Origin: Aquanectria penicillioides | Lineage: Eukaryota; Ascomycota; Sordariomycetes; Hypocreales; Nectriaceae | Length of the DNA stretch: 64,000 bases | Reading direction: 5' to 3' | Assembly (NCBI GenBank): GCA_003415625.1 | Contig: PYIU01000007.1 | Location: forward strand, 1,426,001 to 1,490,000 | Part shown: positions 48,276-60,622 of the stretch, one piece after another | Position numbering within the stretch: position 1 is the first letter of the stretch | Layout: every line of letters begins with the position of its first letter | Notes under the pieces: model-generated | What the model was told of the DNA's origin: nothing | The model's database searches: none | What the model saw: only the letters and a program-made list of their open reading frames with translations | Translations under genes and position numbers: made by a program

Positions 48276-49139
48276 AGGGTGAGGGAAAGGGAAAGGGAAA
48301 GGATGGCGCCGGTGGTGGATCTGGGATCCTGATGTGCAGATCGACGACGACTGGGTTGAACTCGGCCGAAATTGTAACGGTCACCATCTAGAACTTGAGC
48401 TCCTTTTCTTCTATTGGGCGTTTGCTTGTTTCGTCTCCTGCTGCTTGTTTTCACATGACAGATTGCGTATTCGCATCATCGATGGTGATGGTGGTGGTGG
48501 CTGGCTGGGGCGCCGGGAGGTGATCCAGGAGGAGGAGGTAGTGGTGGTGGTGATAATGCCGATGAACTAACAGCACCAACAACCACCAACGACCAACATG
48601 GCTCCTCCACAAAAAAAAACACACACAATCGTCGATAGTTTCGTTTTGGTGTTCAGGATGGGGCCAGCACCAGCATCATCAGCACCACTGCCAGCACCGG
48701 AACACCATAGCACCGGCATCAACACCGTGCTCGGCCGGCCCACTCTCCAAATCACATCACATCACATCCATTCCATTGCATCTCCCCAAACGGCCAAGGC
48801 GCCGCACCGCACCGCACTCTTACATCCTCGGCCAAAATCGTCCCCATCAACAAGTGCGGAATGCGGGCATACATCCTTGCTACCCCCCGGGGTCCCCCGC
48901 CAGCCCAGTCCGATCCCCTTGTTCAGCTCGACACCCCCCTGTTGCCAATCGCCTCTTCCCGCCCACCACATCTGCACGCAAGCGCGTAGTATGCAACTCT
49001 TCCCCACCACTACCACCGCCGCAGCCCAGCAGATTCTCCAGTTGCCGCTGACCGCCCTTGTGAAGAGAGATGCCGATGAGGCTGTGGGGGCCGAGTGCAC
49101 CACACAGCGCGGCATCCGAGTGAGGAGACAGAGGCACAT

Positions 49140-49140
<1 letters not shown>

Positions 49141-49186
<46 letters not shown>
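49141..49186 (+). repeat. (GA)n microsatellite
   Basis: About 20 GA units downstream of the PARG-domain gene. Confidence 0.93.
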
Positions 49187-49187
<1 letters not shown>

Positions 49188-49570
49188 TAGAGCCCTCCAC
49201 TAACCCTATGACAGTCAAAGTGGTGGGCTGACCACGGAAGGAGGGTGGGATTGAAAAGAATGACTGACATATCGCGTTGGAGGGTTGCTATCGAGGAGAC
49301 CGAGATGGAACTCGATAAGTCAAGGATTCATGATATGCCGAAAAACCATCGGTACTCGCTCACCATGGCATCTCATCATCTCACACTCAGAGTCTCTCTC
49401 CGTCTCCCTACGTTGGGGTTACCTTTTCCAGCTACCCTCTCCACCCACAGCATGCTGATTCTGCCGCCATTGCCGCTGCGTGATTGATTATCCATAACAT
49501 GTCTCCTGGACACCAAAACGAGAATCCACGAATCCACAATCTTCGTCAGCCCTCCTTCTCACCCTCTCAC

Positions 49571-49610
49571 CTTCTCGCCTTCTCGCCTTCTCGCCTTCTC
49601 GCATTCTCGC
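49571..49610 (+). repeat. 8-bp CTTCTCGC tandem array
   Basis: Four copies of CTTCTCGC and one of ATTCTCGC, head to tail. Confidence 0.92.
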
Positions 49611-50740
49611 CCTCCGTCCTTCCCCGATTTCCCCCAACTCTCTCCGCCGCACCAATGCAAGATAACGCATCCCCCTGGGCCAGACAACGCATCTCGCACC
49701 CTTGGATCGCGGTAATGACCTCTTGCTAGCTGCCCGTACCCCCCTGGCCCCCCCTTCCTTCTCGCGTGTAACGAGGCCTCTTTTCTGGCCTCGTCAGCCG
49801 CGGCTGGGTCCTTCGTGGCGGATGGCCGCAGCGAGCGCGAGCCGGCTGCACTCAACGGGGACTGGCCGGCGCGGGTAAAATCGTGGAGAGGCGTTGGTCG
49901 GGTGGGATTGACGATGCCGGGGTCGCGGGTAAGTTGAAGCGTCATTGTTCCCTTGGGCTCCCATCGTCAAGACCAGGTAACTTCTTGCCATTCCTGTATC
50001 GCGTCATCCACTATTGGATCCGTTCTTCTCCATCACAAATCCTAGCTCCTCCACCGCCATATTCCGCCGTATCACCCACATCTCCCACCATTGCCCCGTT
50101 ACACACATCTCGATTGCACCACCTTGCCACAACATTGAGGTATCTCACCGCGCTCTTTGTAACTCGCCATTAGGAAGGGGATAACCCCGAAATTGGGGAC
50201 AGGCCCCTCCCCTCCCACTCCAAAAAAGAAAATATGACATGTCGGCTTCTCCCCAATCCCAGCCTTAACAAAACCCCTCACAGACCAGGCTCTGGCTCCT
50301 CTGTCTCGGGACATGCGTCTAGGCGACGTGCAGCTAATAGCCCATGGGTAGGGGGGCAGACCGCCAGGAACCTGGTTTCATGCCAAGTAGAAAGTCCTGT
50401 GTGGTGGGTTACGTAAAACAAAGAGACATTGGGAAAGGAGCATGGAATTGTAAGGGGTGGCTGAAATCGTTTGTCAATGGCCGTCGTCTCCGGGGGGCTG
50501 CATGAGGATTAGGTGCGGATAGACACAGACGAGGCGGGATCGAATACGGAACATGGATATCTTTCTTTTCTTGTTTTCGCGCAAAAAATTGATTGGGCTG
50601 GCTTTGACGATCTCATCAGCGGCTTTGGTTTCGTTCTACCACTACCCAACTTTTCTCCCCTCCCGTTACACTCCACATTATTGCTGATTTCGGGTTTGTA
50701 TCAAAGATTCATGCTGTATGGACGGGCTCTCTACCACCGC

Positions 50741-53700
50741 TTACCAGTAAGCCGGTCTCAGGCCCGCAAAGTTCGACAACGCGGCTGCCGAATGCTCCTC
50801 GCTCTCCTTCTTCCGCTGCCCGCTTAGCTGTAACTATTGTTAGTATCAGGTGACAACGCCAACATTAACATTGAAAACTTACCTCTAGCTGGACACCTTT
50901 GTGGACATGAACAAGCCAGTCCACGTAGCTCTGAGCCTCGTTGTTTCGATCCTCCACTAGCATTCTCGCAAAGTCGAATTCAGCGCCATCAATGCCCTGG
51001 CGCGCGAGCTGGATGGTCAAGCCCTTAGATCCGCGCATCGATCGGAGGAACTCCATGATGTTGCGGACCTGCGCGTTCAGATGGGTCTCTAGCACGGGGA
51101 GTGCTGATGTGTACGGGTCCAGGCTCTTGAGAGAATCTTTTTCCTCTCCGAAGAGGTCTGCGATGAGGTTGGGGACGTTTGAGCATGGAACCAGAGCAAG
51201 CATTGCTGTCCGTTATCAACTAGATATACGCCACCAGCCTCTACATTTGCAAACGAGGTGCGGATTGAGGGCGGCATCTTGAGATGGCCCGTCTCAGCAT
51301 CAGCGAAGCCATCCTCGGGCTGTAGATTATGAACTGGAATCATGCGAGGATATAGGTACAGGCTCAGCTCGAGGGCGCCCATGGAACGCAGCATGCGCAT
51401 CTCGTACACTCTTCGGTCAGAGTTCTCGATACCGCCCTTGAAGGCACGGCATTTGGCAAGGCCCAGAAGGTACATGCAGAATTCCTTGAGTCTCTCAGGC
51501 ATGACTAGTTGTCCGGGAGGATATTGCTGGGCAGTGTGCTTTCTGTGACACGCCAGGATATCAATGGCCTTCTCGCTGAACCAATTGCGGATGTCCTTGA
51601 GACTGCTTGAAGTTGTTGCCAGCTTCGTGCTAGCCTCCTTGGCTATCATGCCGATGACAGCGTCTTGATCAACAAACTTGAGGCACTCGCGGATGCCTTG
51701 CTCACGGTTGCCCGATTCCTTCGACGTTTCCGTGATACTAGCGATGACGTTGGAGCATCGGACGCGGCGTTGGCCAGAAGCCGTAGTGTAGAGGAGCGCA
51801 GACTGGAAATGAGCATCCAACTTGGAGTCCAGCTTGCCGTCGTAGGAGAAAGATACACCCAAAGCCTTATCGGCGTCAATCACACCAATCTCCAAGTCAG
51901 CACCGAAGGTGTGCTGGATGAAGTTGCCATGGTAGGCCGATATTTGAAGCCCGTTGGAGCAACGAACCTTCATCAATGCTTGGAAACCTGTTTCTCGGGT
52001 GGCGGCGTGCGAAATCTCCATGGCTAGTTTGCGGCTGTCACGAGGGGCAATGAAGTTGGGGTAGTAAAATGTTTCTCCTCCAGTGGTGGCGGAAACATGT
52101 CCTGGAGATTCACGTTAGCTAGACCTTGGCTTTAAAATGATATAGTGAAGCATACCGATGGTGGCAATGTCGAGGTAACCCCCTGATGGGGCAGCTAGGA
52201 AGAAGTCGGCGCCAATACCGGCGGCAGCCATCTTCTCAGCGACCTTTTTCCAAGCCGGGTGCTCAGTAGTGTACAGCTTCTTGTCGATTTCGCCACCAGG
52301 GTGATTCCCATCGTCGCGCATGAACAATCGTCCCGGGCCCCAAGTTGGCAAAGCCGAGCATGATGCGACAACTTTTCCACCAGTTGATTCGAGGGCAGCC
52401 AAAGCCGAGTTGAGAGCTGCTAGGAGGGCTGGCTCAGGGTTCTTAATGTGGGAAAACATTTCTGGCAAGCGGGTCAAGAGGGAGGCGATGACATCCTTGG
52501 ACTCGTAAGGGTCTACGAAGAGACCTTCGCTCAGAGGAACAAAGGGATCCTCCAAGTCAGGCATAATCATCATCTGAGCTTGATCGAGGGCAGGCTAAAT
52601 TGTATTAGTCATATTTGAGTGCACAGTTGTAGGTAAACTCACGTTGACATTGTAAAAGTGAATATCCTTGTCGTAAGTGACAAAGCCAACCTTGGCGCCT
52701 TCCGGTATTCTTCGCTTTGGCTCACCATTCTCGTCCTTTTCGGCATCCTCGCCTCCATATAGGGCAACGAGAATACCCTCGCAGAACGCCTCGACGAAGC
52801 CCTTGTTATACGACTCTTGGGTGACATCGATAAGGAATAGCCATCGCAAACCAACAGGCTCCCTGGTGTAATACTCCTTTGGTACCACGAATTCAACAGT
52901 ACCGCGGTGAAGCTCAGGTCGTGAATCTCGGTCAACTCGAACGCCTTGAGGGCTGGTGGCGCAAAAGTACTCGGGTGTGGTGTCGTTGGGATATGAGCAC
53001 AGGTTGCAAACAAACTTGTTGCCACCAGATCGGAACATCATGAAGGGGTTCATGTAGGCACGGCATCGTCGGCATCGTGGGGGACCGGCCTCACCAAAGT
53101 CAAGGACTGGGATCTCGGCTTCTCCAGGCTGGAGAGGTGCCAAGGGCTGCAACAGCATACCCAGAGAAAGACCAGTGGCACTGAGGGCGTCAGAGGTGGA
53201 TGGTATGTTGTTGAAAGTTAGGCGAGTGTATTTCGGAGACGAGTTTCCTTGATCGAAAGCGACGAAAGAGACGGTCGCAGGGGGAGGCACATGTCGCTCG
53301 AAAGTCGGGTAGACGTTCTTCAGGTAGTACTGCTGAATAACGTCGCGGGAAGCTGGCACACTGGGAAGCTCCTCGGGGGTGGCAGTTGTTCCGCTAGACG
53401 AAACGTTGGCCGCATGGCTGATGCCAGTCTGGTCTGCGGATGCTGGACCAGCAGGAGCTCCATAGGCCGGCACAGGGAATTGACTCTGAAGTGTGCTCTG
53501 AGGAGTAGCCGGACTGCCGGTGTTGTTCAGAAACTGGGTTGCAGGAGTTCCTGCAGCCGGCATTCCATTGAAAGCCTGCGAGGAACCGGTAGGCTCAACA
53601 GTATGGTAGGCGTGGCGATCCTTCTTCTTTCTTCTTGCGGTGTGATGCCCATCCCCAAATTCATTCCGCCCAATTGTGCAGCCAGTGAAGCATCCGCAGA

Positions 53701-53979
53701 GGGCGGGGCTTGTCCGGGCTGGAAGCCTTGATTTTGCGGAGGGGCATATCCGTAACCTGGGGTTGGAGCTGGTGATCCGGTCATGGAAGGAGGGCCTTGC
53801 TGGGCTCCGAGATACTGGGGCCCTCCATAGCCCGGAGCTTGAGGAGCTGGTTGCCCATATGGATTGGGGGCTACAGGATGTTGAAATTGCTGGGGCGCAG
53901 GCTGAGAAGTTCGGTGAGGATCGTTAGGATCGAAAACCTCTCCCTGGCCGAGGGCGTGGTACTGGGAGTAGTCGGCCAT
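50741..53979 (-). CDS. sec24: COPII coat cargo-binding subunit Sec24, two frame breaks
   Basis: Cargo adaptor of the COPII coat that pairs with Sec23 on ER exit sites. Exons are 52643-53979, 52156-52594, 50883-52101 and 50741-50827. Introns are 48-55 nt with GTGAGT, GTATGC and GTAAGT donors. Corrected length is 1027 aa. The order is a Pro/Gln/Gly/Tyr-rich disordered N-terminus, the zinc finger CRRC...CNLC (about residues 304-330), the trunk domain with LRWLFLIDVTQESYNKGF, the beta-sandwich, helical and gelsolin-like domains, and the conserved ending GLRPAYW. Two single-base losses break the frame: one in the A/G-rich repeat at about 53621-53636 and one in G4 51171-51174. Family sequence resumes in the new frame both times. 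I chose MADYSQY as start; an in-frame ATG at 54153 would add 58 residues unlike Sec24. Confidence 0.96.
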
Positions 53980-56207
53980 TTTGAGGTCGGGAAGAGGATC
54001 GGGGGGGGGTCGAGGATCGAAGATCGCAAGCGTCTTTGGAACTATGGCACGAGCATGCGCCGTGCCAGGGAGAACGTGGGGCAAGTGTGGGCGATATGAT
54101 GACGGAGGATGGTACAGCAAAGAGACGCTGAAAGACAAAATTGACAGGCTCATACACAAGGAAAGGCGGACATGATCTCGTGTTCGCGTTGTCGCAAGTG
54201 AAGCCCGATGGCGCAGAATATGGCCTGCAAATCCGTTGTGAACCGACGTTGGCAAGTACCCGGAATTTCTTTGGTACGTAGCTCCCTCTTTCTCCTGCCT
54301 CGCTGGCCTTTTCGTCGAGTGCTTCCGACCTTCTAATGGATCGATCGTGTCCCTTCCGTGTTCCGCTTTACCATGATTGGTAAGGTGTGAAGTGTCAGGA
54401 TATGAATTGCACTGTAGTGGAGACTGTGTCCTATCGTTTGGATCATGTGAACAATCACATGACCCCGACAACCGACGCGTTATCATGCCTGTGTCTACGG
54501 CCTACAACCTATTGCACGATATTGACAGAGCAAAGACGCAATTACCCAATCTCCTTTAAAATTGGAGTCTATCCGAATCAGAGTCAAATACTGCACTTAG
54601 ACTTTGAAACCCTTTGAGCACAAGATTGACTGAGATCAACACACCTGTGGTATGCCCGGCGACTAGCTCATGACCTCGATTTGAGCCATGTCTGACCCAG
54701 AACTTGATTGCTTATTCGTACTTTGAAGAACATCAGTGATTTGAATGCATTGCTAAACTTTCAATACAGGTTGTAGATTAGGCCCATTAACTTGGCGGTT
54801 TGTCTCAAACCATGCCGTAGTCTTCGATTTGAGCAATCACGTCCCTTGATGTTATTATCAAGCTCAGCGTTGCCGTGGTATATGCCAAGTAGTGGTAACA
54901 ACGACAACTCATGTACTCGATAAGGGGTAGCTTACAAGCACTTGTAATCCATCTCAGTTGCTCCCTATTTTCGTTTCGCAACTCTAGAGAATACCAATTT
55001 CCAGGCATCGCCAGTCCTTAAAGATTGATTCATTAATCAAAACTGCAGACGACAGAGACATTGGCCTTGATGCATTGAATTAGGGCAGACCGCGGTGATT
55101 GTGAGGAGTGGGCACAACGATCCCATAGAGTTGAAGCCTGGTTTCTCTAACCGAATTGCTTGGTGCCCAACCATAACCCTCGCGCAACCGGTACTGCAGA
55201 GGCATGGGCCCGTGAAAGCAATTAAGCCAGCATACCAAGAATTTGTGGCTACTCGCGGTATACTCTGTGGGAGCGACTGAGTTCTCATATTTTTGACGTA
55301 GGCTCTCTGCTCGAGCTTGGGTCGTTAGGCTGACTAACCGCCCCAGGCTGATGTGTCCTGCTTTGTGGCGATGCAGACAATATTTTGGTAATACAAGGAT
55401 AGTAATGTTGTCAGGCTCACTAAAGTGCCTGAATGATGAGAAGAAACTCACTTGAGCTCTGTCAGTTCAGTTCAGCCTGATGTGTGGGGTAATGGTTGAT
55501 GGCGGGGGAAGCGGGCAATTCTGGTCCCCTGACGCCATCCGACTGTGTAAGTCTAGACCTGACATCGCGGAGCTCCCTGGCCATCAACCAAAGCGTTTGC
55601 ATTCATTTAAAAACGAAAAAAAGTCCCGGAGATGCATACGCGCGTCCCCAGGACGCCATAAGGGGTGAGTTATGTGAATGGCGTGACGGATGGTGGGTGA
55701 TGGTTTGGGGTGAGAAATAGTGTGGATAGCTTCAGATGCGACGCGCAACGTCGCGATCCAAGGTGGAAGTGACTTTGGAATCCCCAGACGATTTCTCAAC
55801 TGAAACAATTCGGAGCAACACCAAAACACGTTCACGGACGATCCTGATACTTGCCGACCCATCAATAAGTTGCGCAAAGTAACGATAAGAACTGTACATG
55901 TAGCAATCTCGAATGCGACAATGGGCTATGGTCATATCAATGTGCCATCCAGACAGCACCACGTTGTGGATGCCTCGTCAGCAAGAGCCAACAACTCAAC
56001 GAAACCGGGCACGGTCAACTTGGGGAAAACCTTGGGGGAAAATCGCAAGGGGACTCGAAAAATGACTCATGGAAATGCTAAAGGAGGGTCAGTCGAGAAG
56101 CGCGAGAATCGAGGGAAACGGATGCTCGGGGGGACGACGTCCTCGCCCATTCTGCCAGAGCAAGATCACACAGACTGGTACACCTCACCCGAGGTGATGT
56201 CGGAGCC

Positions 56208-56227
56208 GACCAATCAGAAAATTGGTC
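56208..56227 (+). promoter_or_regulatory. inverted CCAAT pair upstream of histone H1
   Basis: Perfect 7-bp inverted repeat, GACCAAT then ATTGGTC, with a 6-nt spacer. CCAAT is the binding site of the fungal HAP/CBF complex and is common in histone promoters. The site lies about 445 bp before the TATA box. Confidence 0.5.
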
Positions 56228-56670
56228 ACGCCGCAGGTATTATTTTGGCATTTTCGGCGCCCCATTTTACCTTGAGCCATATCGCGGTCGGGGTCCGCTT
56301 GGCATCGCGGCGGCCTGTTGTGGCTGAAGCTGATTAGTGGGGGTTTTAGAGCTAGTGTGGGCAGGCGCTTGGACTTTGTGCTCATTGTGCAGAGAGTTAT
56401 GCAGCAATTCAAGACGGCCGGGGGCCGGTGGGAGCATAACCAAGGGCCGCTAGACCAATCTCGGCCTGTGCACGCTGATGTGCACGCCGGCACAGGGATG
56501 CTTGGGCCTTATGGTGTGGCGCTTGCTGTGCCCCTCTCCGGGGGCAGGTGGCACCGTGGCAGGTGAGGGAGGCCAGGGAAAGAAGCGCAGAGCACGGAGC
56601 AGAGCCGGGTCGCTCGCAAGAGTACAGCCCAAGAGCAAGAGCTACTGATTGCGGTCCTGCCCCCGCCCGA

Positions 56671-56678
56671 TATATAAA
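56671..56678 (+). promoter_or_regulatory. TATA box of histone H1
   Basis: TATATAAA, 177 bp before the H1 start codon, in a GC-rich context and followed by a C/T-rich leader. Confidence 0.65.
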
Positions 56679-56854
56679 CAAGCCCCATCCCCTCCACGCG
56701 CCCGACGAGGTCGCTTTGCTCTGCCCTGTTGGTCATTTGATTCATCGTCTCCCGAACATTCTCAAGGACTCATCTCCGTCGCTTTAAGCTTCGCCTTCAT
56801 CCAGAAAAGCCATATTTTCTCTCGCCTTTAACCGCCCACTTACACGCATTCGAA

Positions 56855-57864
56855 ATGGCTCCCACCACCACCAAGCCCGCTTCAAAGAAGTCTGGTCATG
56901 CCAGCTACCAGGTGAGTCGAGTCGCAATTACTACGCAGGTTTTTCTGGATCAATTTTGCTGACATTCTTGCTCAAGGATATGATCAACGACGCCATTGTC
57001 AACGTATGTTACCTATCGTCTCTTGTCTTGTTGTTTTTCGGCGCGTCTGCCACCGTCGCGTTCGCCACTCTCTCGGTCGCTGATTGAGGCCATCGCCATG
57101 ATCGCCCGCCCGCCCGCTGATTGTCGCATTCCGTTTTGCCTCTATTCCCAATGACCATTTTTACTAACGAGCTTTTTCGTACCTCAACAGCTCAAGGACC
57201 GCAATGGCTCTAGGTAAGAATTCCTCATCTGCGCAGCGCGACCCATGTCGCCGCCGTCGCCCGTCTCATCTCACCCCACCTCAATGACTGACACCTCTCA
57301 CAGCCGTCAGTCTCTCAAGAAGTATGTTAAGGCCAACAACACCCTCAACGTTACGGACAACATGTTCGACTCGCTCTTCAACAAGGCCTTGAAGGCGGGT
57401 GTTGAGAAGGGTATCTTCGAGCAGCCCAAGGGCCCTCTGGCGGCACCAAGCTGGCCAAGAAGAAGCCCGAGCCCAAGAAGGAGAAGAAGGCTGCTCCTAA
57501 GAAGGAGGCCGCTCCCAAGGAGAAGAAGCCCGCTGCCAAGAAGCCCGCTCCCAAGAAGGTTGCTGCTCCCAAGCCTGCCGCCGAGAAGAAGGCCCCTGTC
57601 AAGAAGGCCGCTGCTGAGAAGAAGGCTGCCCCCGAGAAGAAGGCTCCCGCGAAGAAGGCTGCTGCCCCCAAGAAGGTATGAAGCTCTACCATTACTAACT
57701 TGATCGCATGCTGACACATTCGTCAGGCTGAGAAGCCCGAGGCTACTCTGAACAAGACCAAGGGTGGTCGCGTTGCTAAGACTGCTGCTAAGCCCGCCGC
57801 CAAGAAGGCCGCTGCTCCTAAGAAGGCCGCTGCACCAAAGAAGGCTGCTGCCACCAAGGCATGA
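56855..57864 (+). CDS. hho1: linker histone H1, one frame break
   Basis: Chromatin linker histone. Five exons: 56855-56911, 56977-57003, 57191-57213, 57304-57675 and 57727-57864, giving about 205 aa. Introns are 65, 187, 90 and 51 nt, with GTGAGT, GTATGT, GTAAGA and GTATGA donors. The winged-helix globular domain is built from four exons: SGHASYQDMINDAIVN, LKDRNGSS, RQSLKKYVKANNTL and MFDSLFNKALKAGVEKG. The remaining tail is an alternating Lys/Pro/Ala sequence of the KKAAAPKK type that binds linker DNA. One base is missing in the C3 run 57434-57436; the tail is then read as GGTKLAKKKPEPKK in the next frame. Without correction the tail becomes Arg/Pro-rich, which no H1 has. The promoter carries a TATA box and a CCAAT pair. 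Confidence 0.95.
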
Positions 57865-60622
57865 AGCAACTTGTCTCTGGGCGTGGACCCTTCTTAATGA
57901 CGATAACGGCGTTATGGGATTTGTTCATGGGCAGGGCAAGGAGAGCAGGGCTACTGGATTTTGCTGTTTTGAACGGGAGCGCGGGAATGCTTGTGTTTTG
58001 ATTGCGCGCGCACAGGGATACGTCGGCGCTCGCATTTGTATTGTTTTTTTTTTGCAATCCTTTGGGTCCCTTGAGACACGGGAGACTTGTGCGCGCCGGA
58101 GATGAGGGGCAGTGCTCTCCATAATGTCCTCTGTACTATATATGGCATGACGATTTTTACATGGCGTGTCGGATAGGAGAGCAATTCGAGACCCTGTGGG
58201 TGATGGGTGCGTTTATTTTCTTCATGCTCTTGGTCGATTTTACGACGTGCAGTGCGAATATGTGTGCAAAGTGGGACGCAATGGGATGCACTGGGGCGGG
58301 ATAGTCTTTTTTCTACATATACCACTGTCTTTTTCTGTCGGTTTCATTTTCACGAGACGTTACGAAGACGTTCTGGCTCATTTTTGGACTTCTCTGCCAG
58401 CGTGATTCCTCCTAGTGTGCGTGTCTGCCCAACGCAGCTCCTTTAGGGTTTGTTTACATGAGTCGGCGACGGAGCGTGTCTCGACTTTGGTCAGGGGCAT
58501 TGCGTGGGTCCCTAAATCACTCCTCGTCGTGAGGTCTAGCCCCAGCTTGCCAAGTTGGGAGGATGATCTAGGCGTAGTCTGGAAGTTATGGGAGATGACA
58601 ACCTTTCCGATTTTCCGCGACGGATGGAGAGTGGTGTTGGCGACGGAAATGGCTGTGGACGGTACGCGCCCGGTGGTGTCGATCGCCTTGGGCTTCCAGC
58701 CACTTTTTTGCGTGTAAGTGGGCTTTGCTCTTGTCGAGTTAAAGAGTGAGTTGCAAATTAGGTTGTCTGTGTGTGCTGAGGAACTGGAGGATGAAATTAG
58801 CATAATGAGTACGATAGGAACCCGTGACCGGCCCATGGCGATTTTGTTACGTATCTGCAAGCGTTGCGTGTGAGCCAGGCTGGGTTGACTCTGAAGGAGA
58901 GGCCTCGTGGCCGAGTGAGTTGATGACGGGCTTTCTGAAGAGCTGTTGGCGGGTGGGTCCAGGTTCCTTCGACTCTCCGAGAGCTCTTCGTCACTAGCTG
59001 CATATGGAATAGAAACTAGAAACACCCTAGGCGTAGAAATAATGAACCAGTCGCAACTTGTCGGACCACATACGCGATGGGAAGCATCATTCCCCTCAGA
59101 TATGAGGAAAGAAGCTCCGTCACTGATATGAGTTGTCTAACTAATTGAAAACAGGCCTTGACCGCCGCATGAGTATTAACACAGGGCTGAGCTCGATCTT
59201 GAGCCATTTTGTTCTACGTTGGTTCCTTTTTCTTTCTATTATATGTGCTGCAATGTATGCCGAGTTTCAAATGTTAGGAGGACCAACGTCCGAATACGAA
59301 GGATGACTGCGTGATGGAGCGGGGTTTTTTTTTATGGCGGGCTGCGGTGGTAATGGTAGTGGTGGTGGTGGTGGTGATGATGGAGGTGGAGGGTGGGAGG
59401 AAGCGGTGGTGAGATAGGTAACTCAGGTAGGTAGGTAGGTTGGTTGGCATTCTAGTGTGTTCACTCGTGGCTTGCGAGGCCACTAGCTCACGTGCTCAAG
59501 GCTATTCCTCTCGGGCCAAACCTTCAAGGTTGCTTCCTTCCTGCCTACCTACCTAGGTACCTATTTGCTTAGTCCATCCTAGTTGGGTAGGTAGGTACCT
59601 CGATTAGGGTCTATCATAGGTAGCCACCCGCCTGCAGGCTATCAAAGAGTGACCCGGGGACTACCTTAGGCTGCGGGTACTCTCACAGGGTGCTGAGTTG
59701 ACCAGTGGCGGCAGAGATATCGTACCTGCTGCACCTCCCTTGCGTGGCTGTCGCGGAAACTGTGACGTGGGACAATGGTAGAAGCAACTTGGGAAGGAGG
59801 TGGGGAGGGCAGTACGTACCCGGCTTGTAAGGGAACAACGTCAGCGCCCCTCTCAAACCAGAGCTTCTTGTCTAGCCCGTGCATCATCATGCCGTCGTCG
59901 CGCCTAGGGCTCTCCTCTCCCCATCGGTGTGAAGACGTCGTTCCACGCCCCCTGAAGGTGACTCGATCAAGCAAAGGCGTTTGTGAGCCAAGCCTTCCCA
60001 GGCCCCTTCTGTGCTGTCTTGGGACCTACATCATCGCTGTATGCGCACATCATTTCGGGATCAGCAAAGCATCCCGTCTCCCGTTCGGCCCCAGCCAGGC
60101 AAACGACCGATCCTTCCGGGGCTGACATCTGAGTGGTGCCTGAGACCTAAGCTCGTGCCTCGTTTCGTGCCTGTACCTTATTCTTGCTCCAAAGTTCCCC
60201 GGTCGCAGCTATTTCTCCCCTCGTCTCGTTAGAGCTGTTGGCCTGTAGCCTGGAGTCAGACTGGGTTTTTTTGGGTCGCTCTTTTCTCTGAGCTCAGCAA
60301 GCCAGTTGGGGCGTACGCAAGCACAAGGGATCGCTCGGTTTTTTTTTTGCTCCCCTAACTTGCGCTGCTTCGCCTTCCTGCACACGCCGCCCCCCGCCTT
60401 CGACCCCCGGTTGACGACGACCCCGAAAACCCCGACTCCGTTCTCTCTCAAAGCTCTTCCACCGGCTCTGCCGAAGATGGCGGACTGCCTTTGTTCGCAT
60501 GCGCCTTGACCTGCCACTGCGTTCGGAGTCTTTCCGATTACCATTTCTTCCCCTTGTTGCACAAGCACACGGCCTAGCGCAACAACATCAGCAGAGTGAA
60601 AGACACCAACTTCAGGCTCACC
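57865..60622. other. spacer between histone H1 and the NPF-motif gene
   Basis: Contains the H1 3' flank and the leader of the next gene. No gene is supported; a 215-codon minus-strand frame at 58378-59025 resembles nothing I know. GGT/GGTGGTG repeats occur near 59345-59390, and a CCTACCTAGGTACC palindrome-rich cluster at 59541-59600. The last 250 nt are C/T-rich, like a fungal leader. Confidence 0.45.
59541..59600 (+). repeat. CCTACCTAGGTACC palindromic cluster
   Basis: CCTACC tandem units leading into CCTAGG and GGTACC palindromes, then the inverted GGTAGGTAGGTACC about 25 nt later. This could form a stem. Similar to 42613-42648. Confidence 0.7.

Larger units (their letters stand above)
47296..50740. 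other. convergent 3' spacer between the PARG-domain gene and sec24
   Basis: No gene is supported. A 200-codon frame at 48598-49203 is low in complexity and runs into a GA microsatellite. Other contents are GA-rich sequence near 47380-47450, T-rich stretches near 47740-48020, a 21-G tract, GGT repeats near 48490, and an 8-bp CT-rich tandem array. Confidence 0.5.
53980..56854. promoter_or_regulatory. divergent spacer between sec24 and histone H1
   Basis: No gene is supported. About 54400-55450 is AT-richer. The right part is the H1 promoter, with an inverted CCAAT pair at 56208-56227, a TTTTCGGCGCC element at 56251-56261 that resembles E2F/MBF-type sites, and a TATA box at 56671-56678. A 155-codon frame at 55870-56337 overlaps the CCAAT elements and shows no family resemblance. 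Confidence 0.5.

Noticed and set aside
48598..49203. 201-codon ATG frame between the PARG-domain gene and sec24
   Set aside because: Low-complexity sequence running into a GA repeat; no family resemblance and no sign of introns or codon bias.
58895..58985. tRNA-like sequence (TGGCCGAGTG A-box-like start and a GGTTC...CGACTC B-box-like end)
   Set aside because: The B box is interrupted, the arms do not fold to a proper cloverleaf and no anticodon loop is clear.
58378..59025. 215-codon minus-strand frame between H1 and the NPF gene
   Set aside because: No domain or motif I can recognise; lies in the H1 3' flank.
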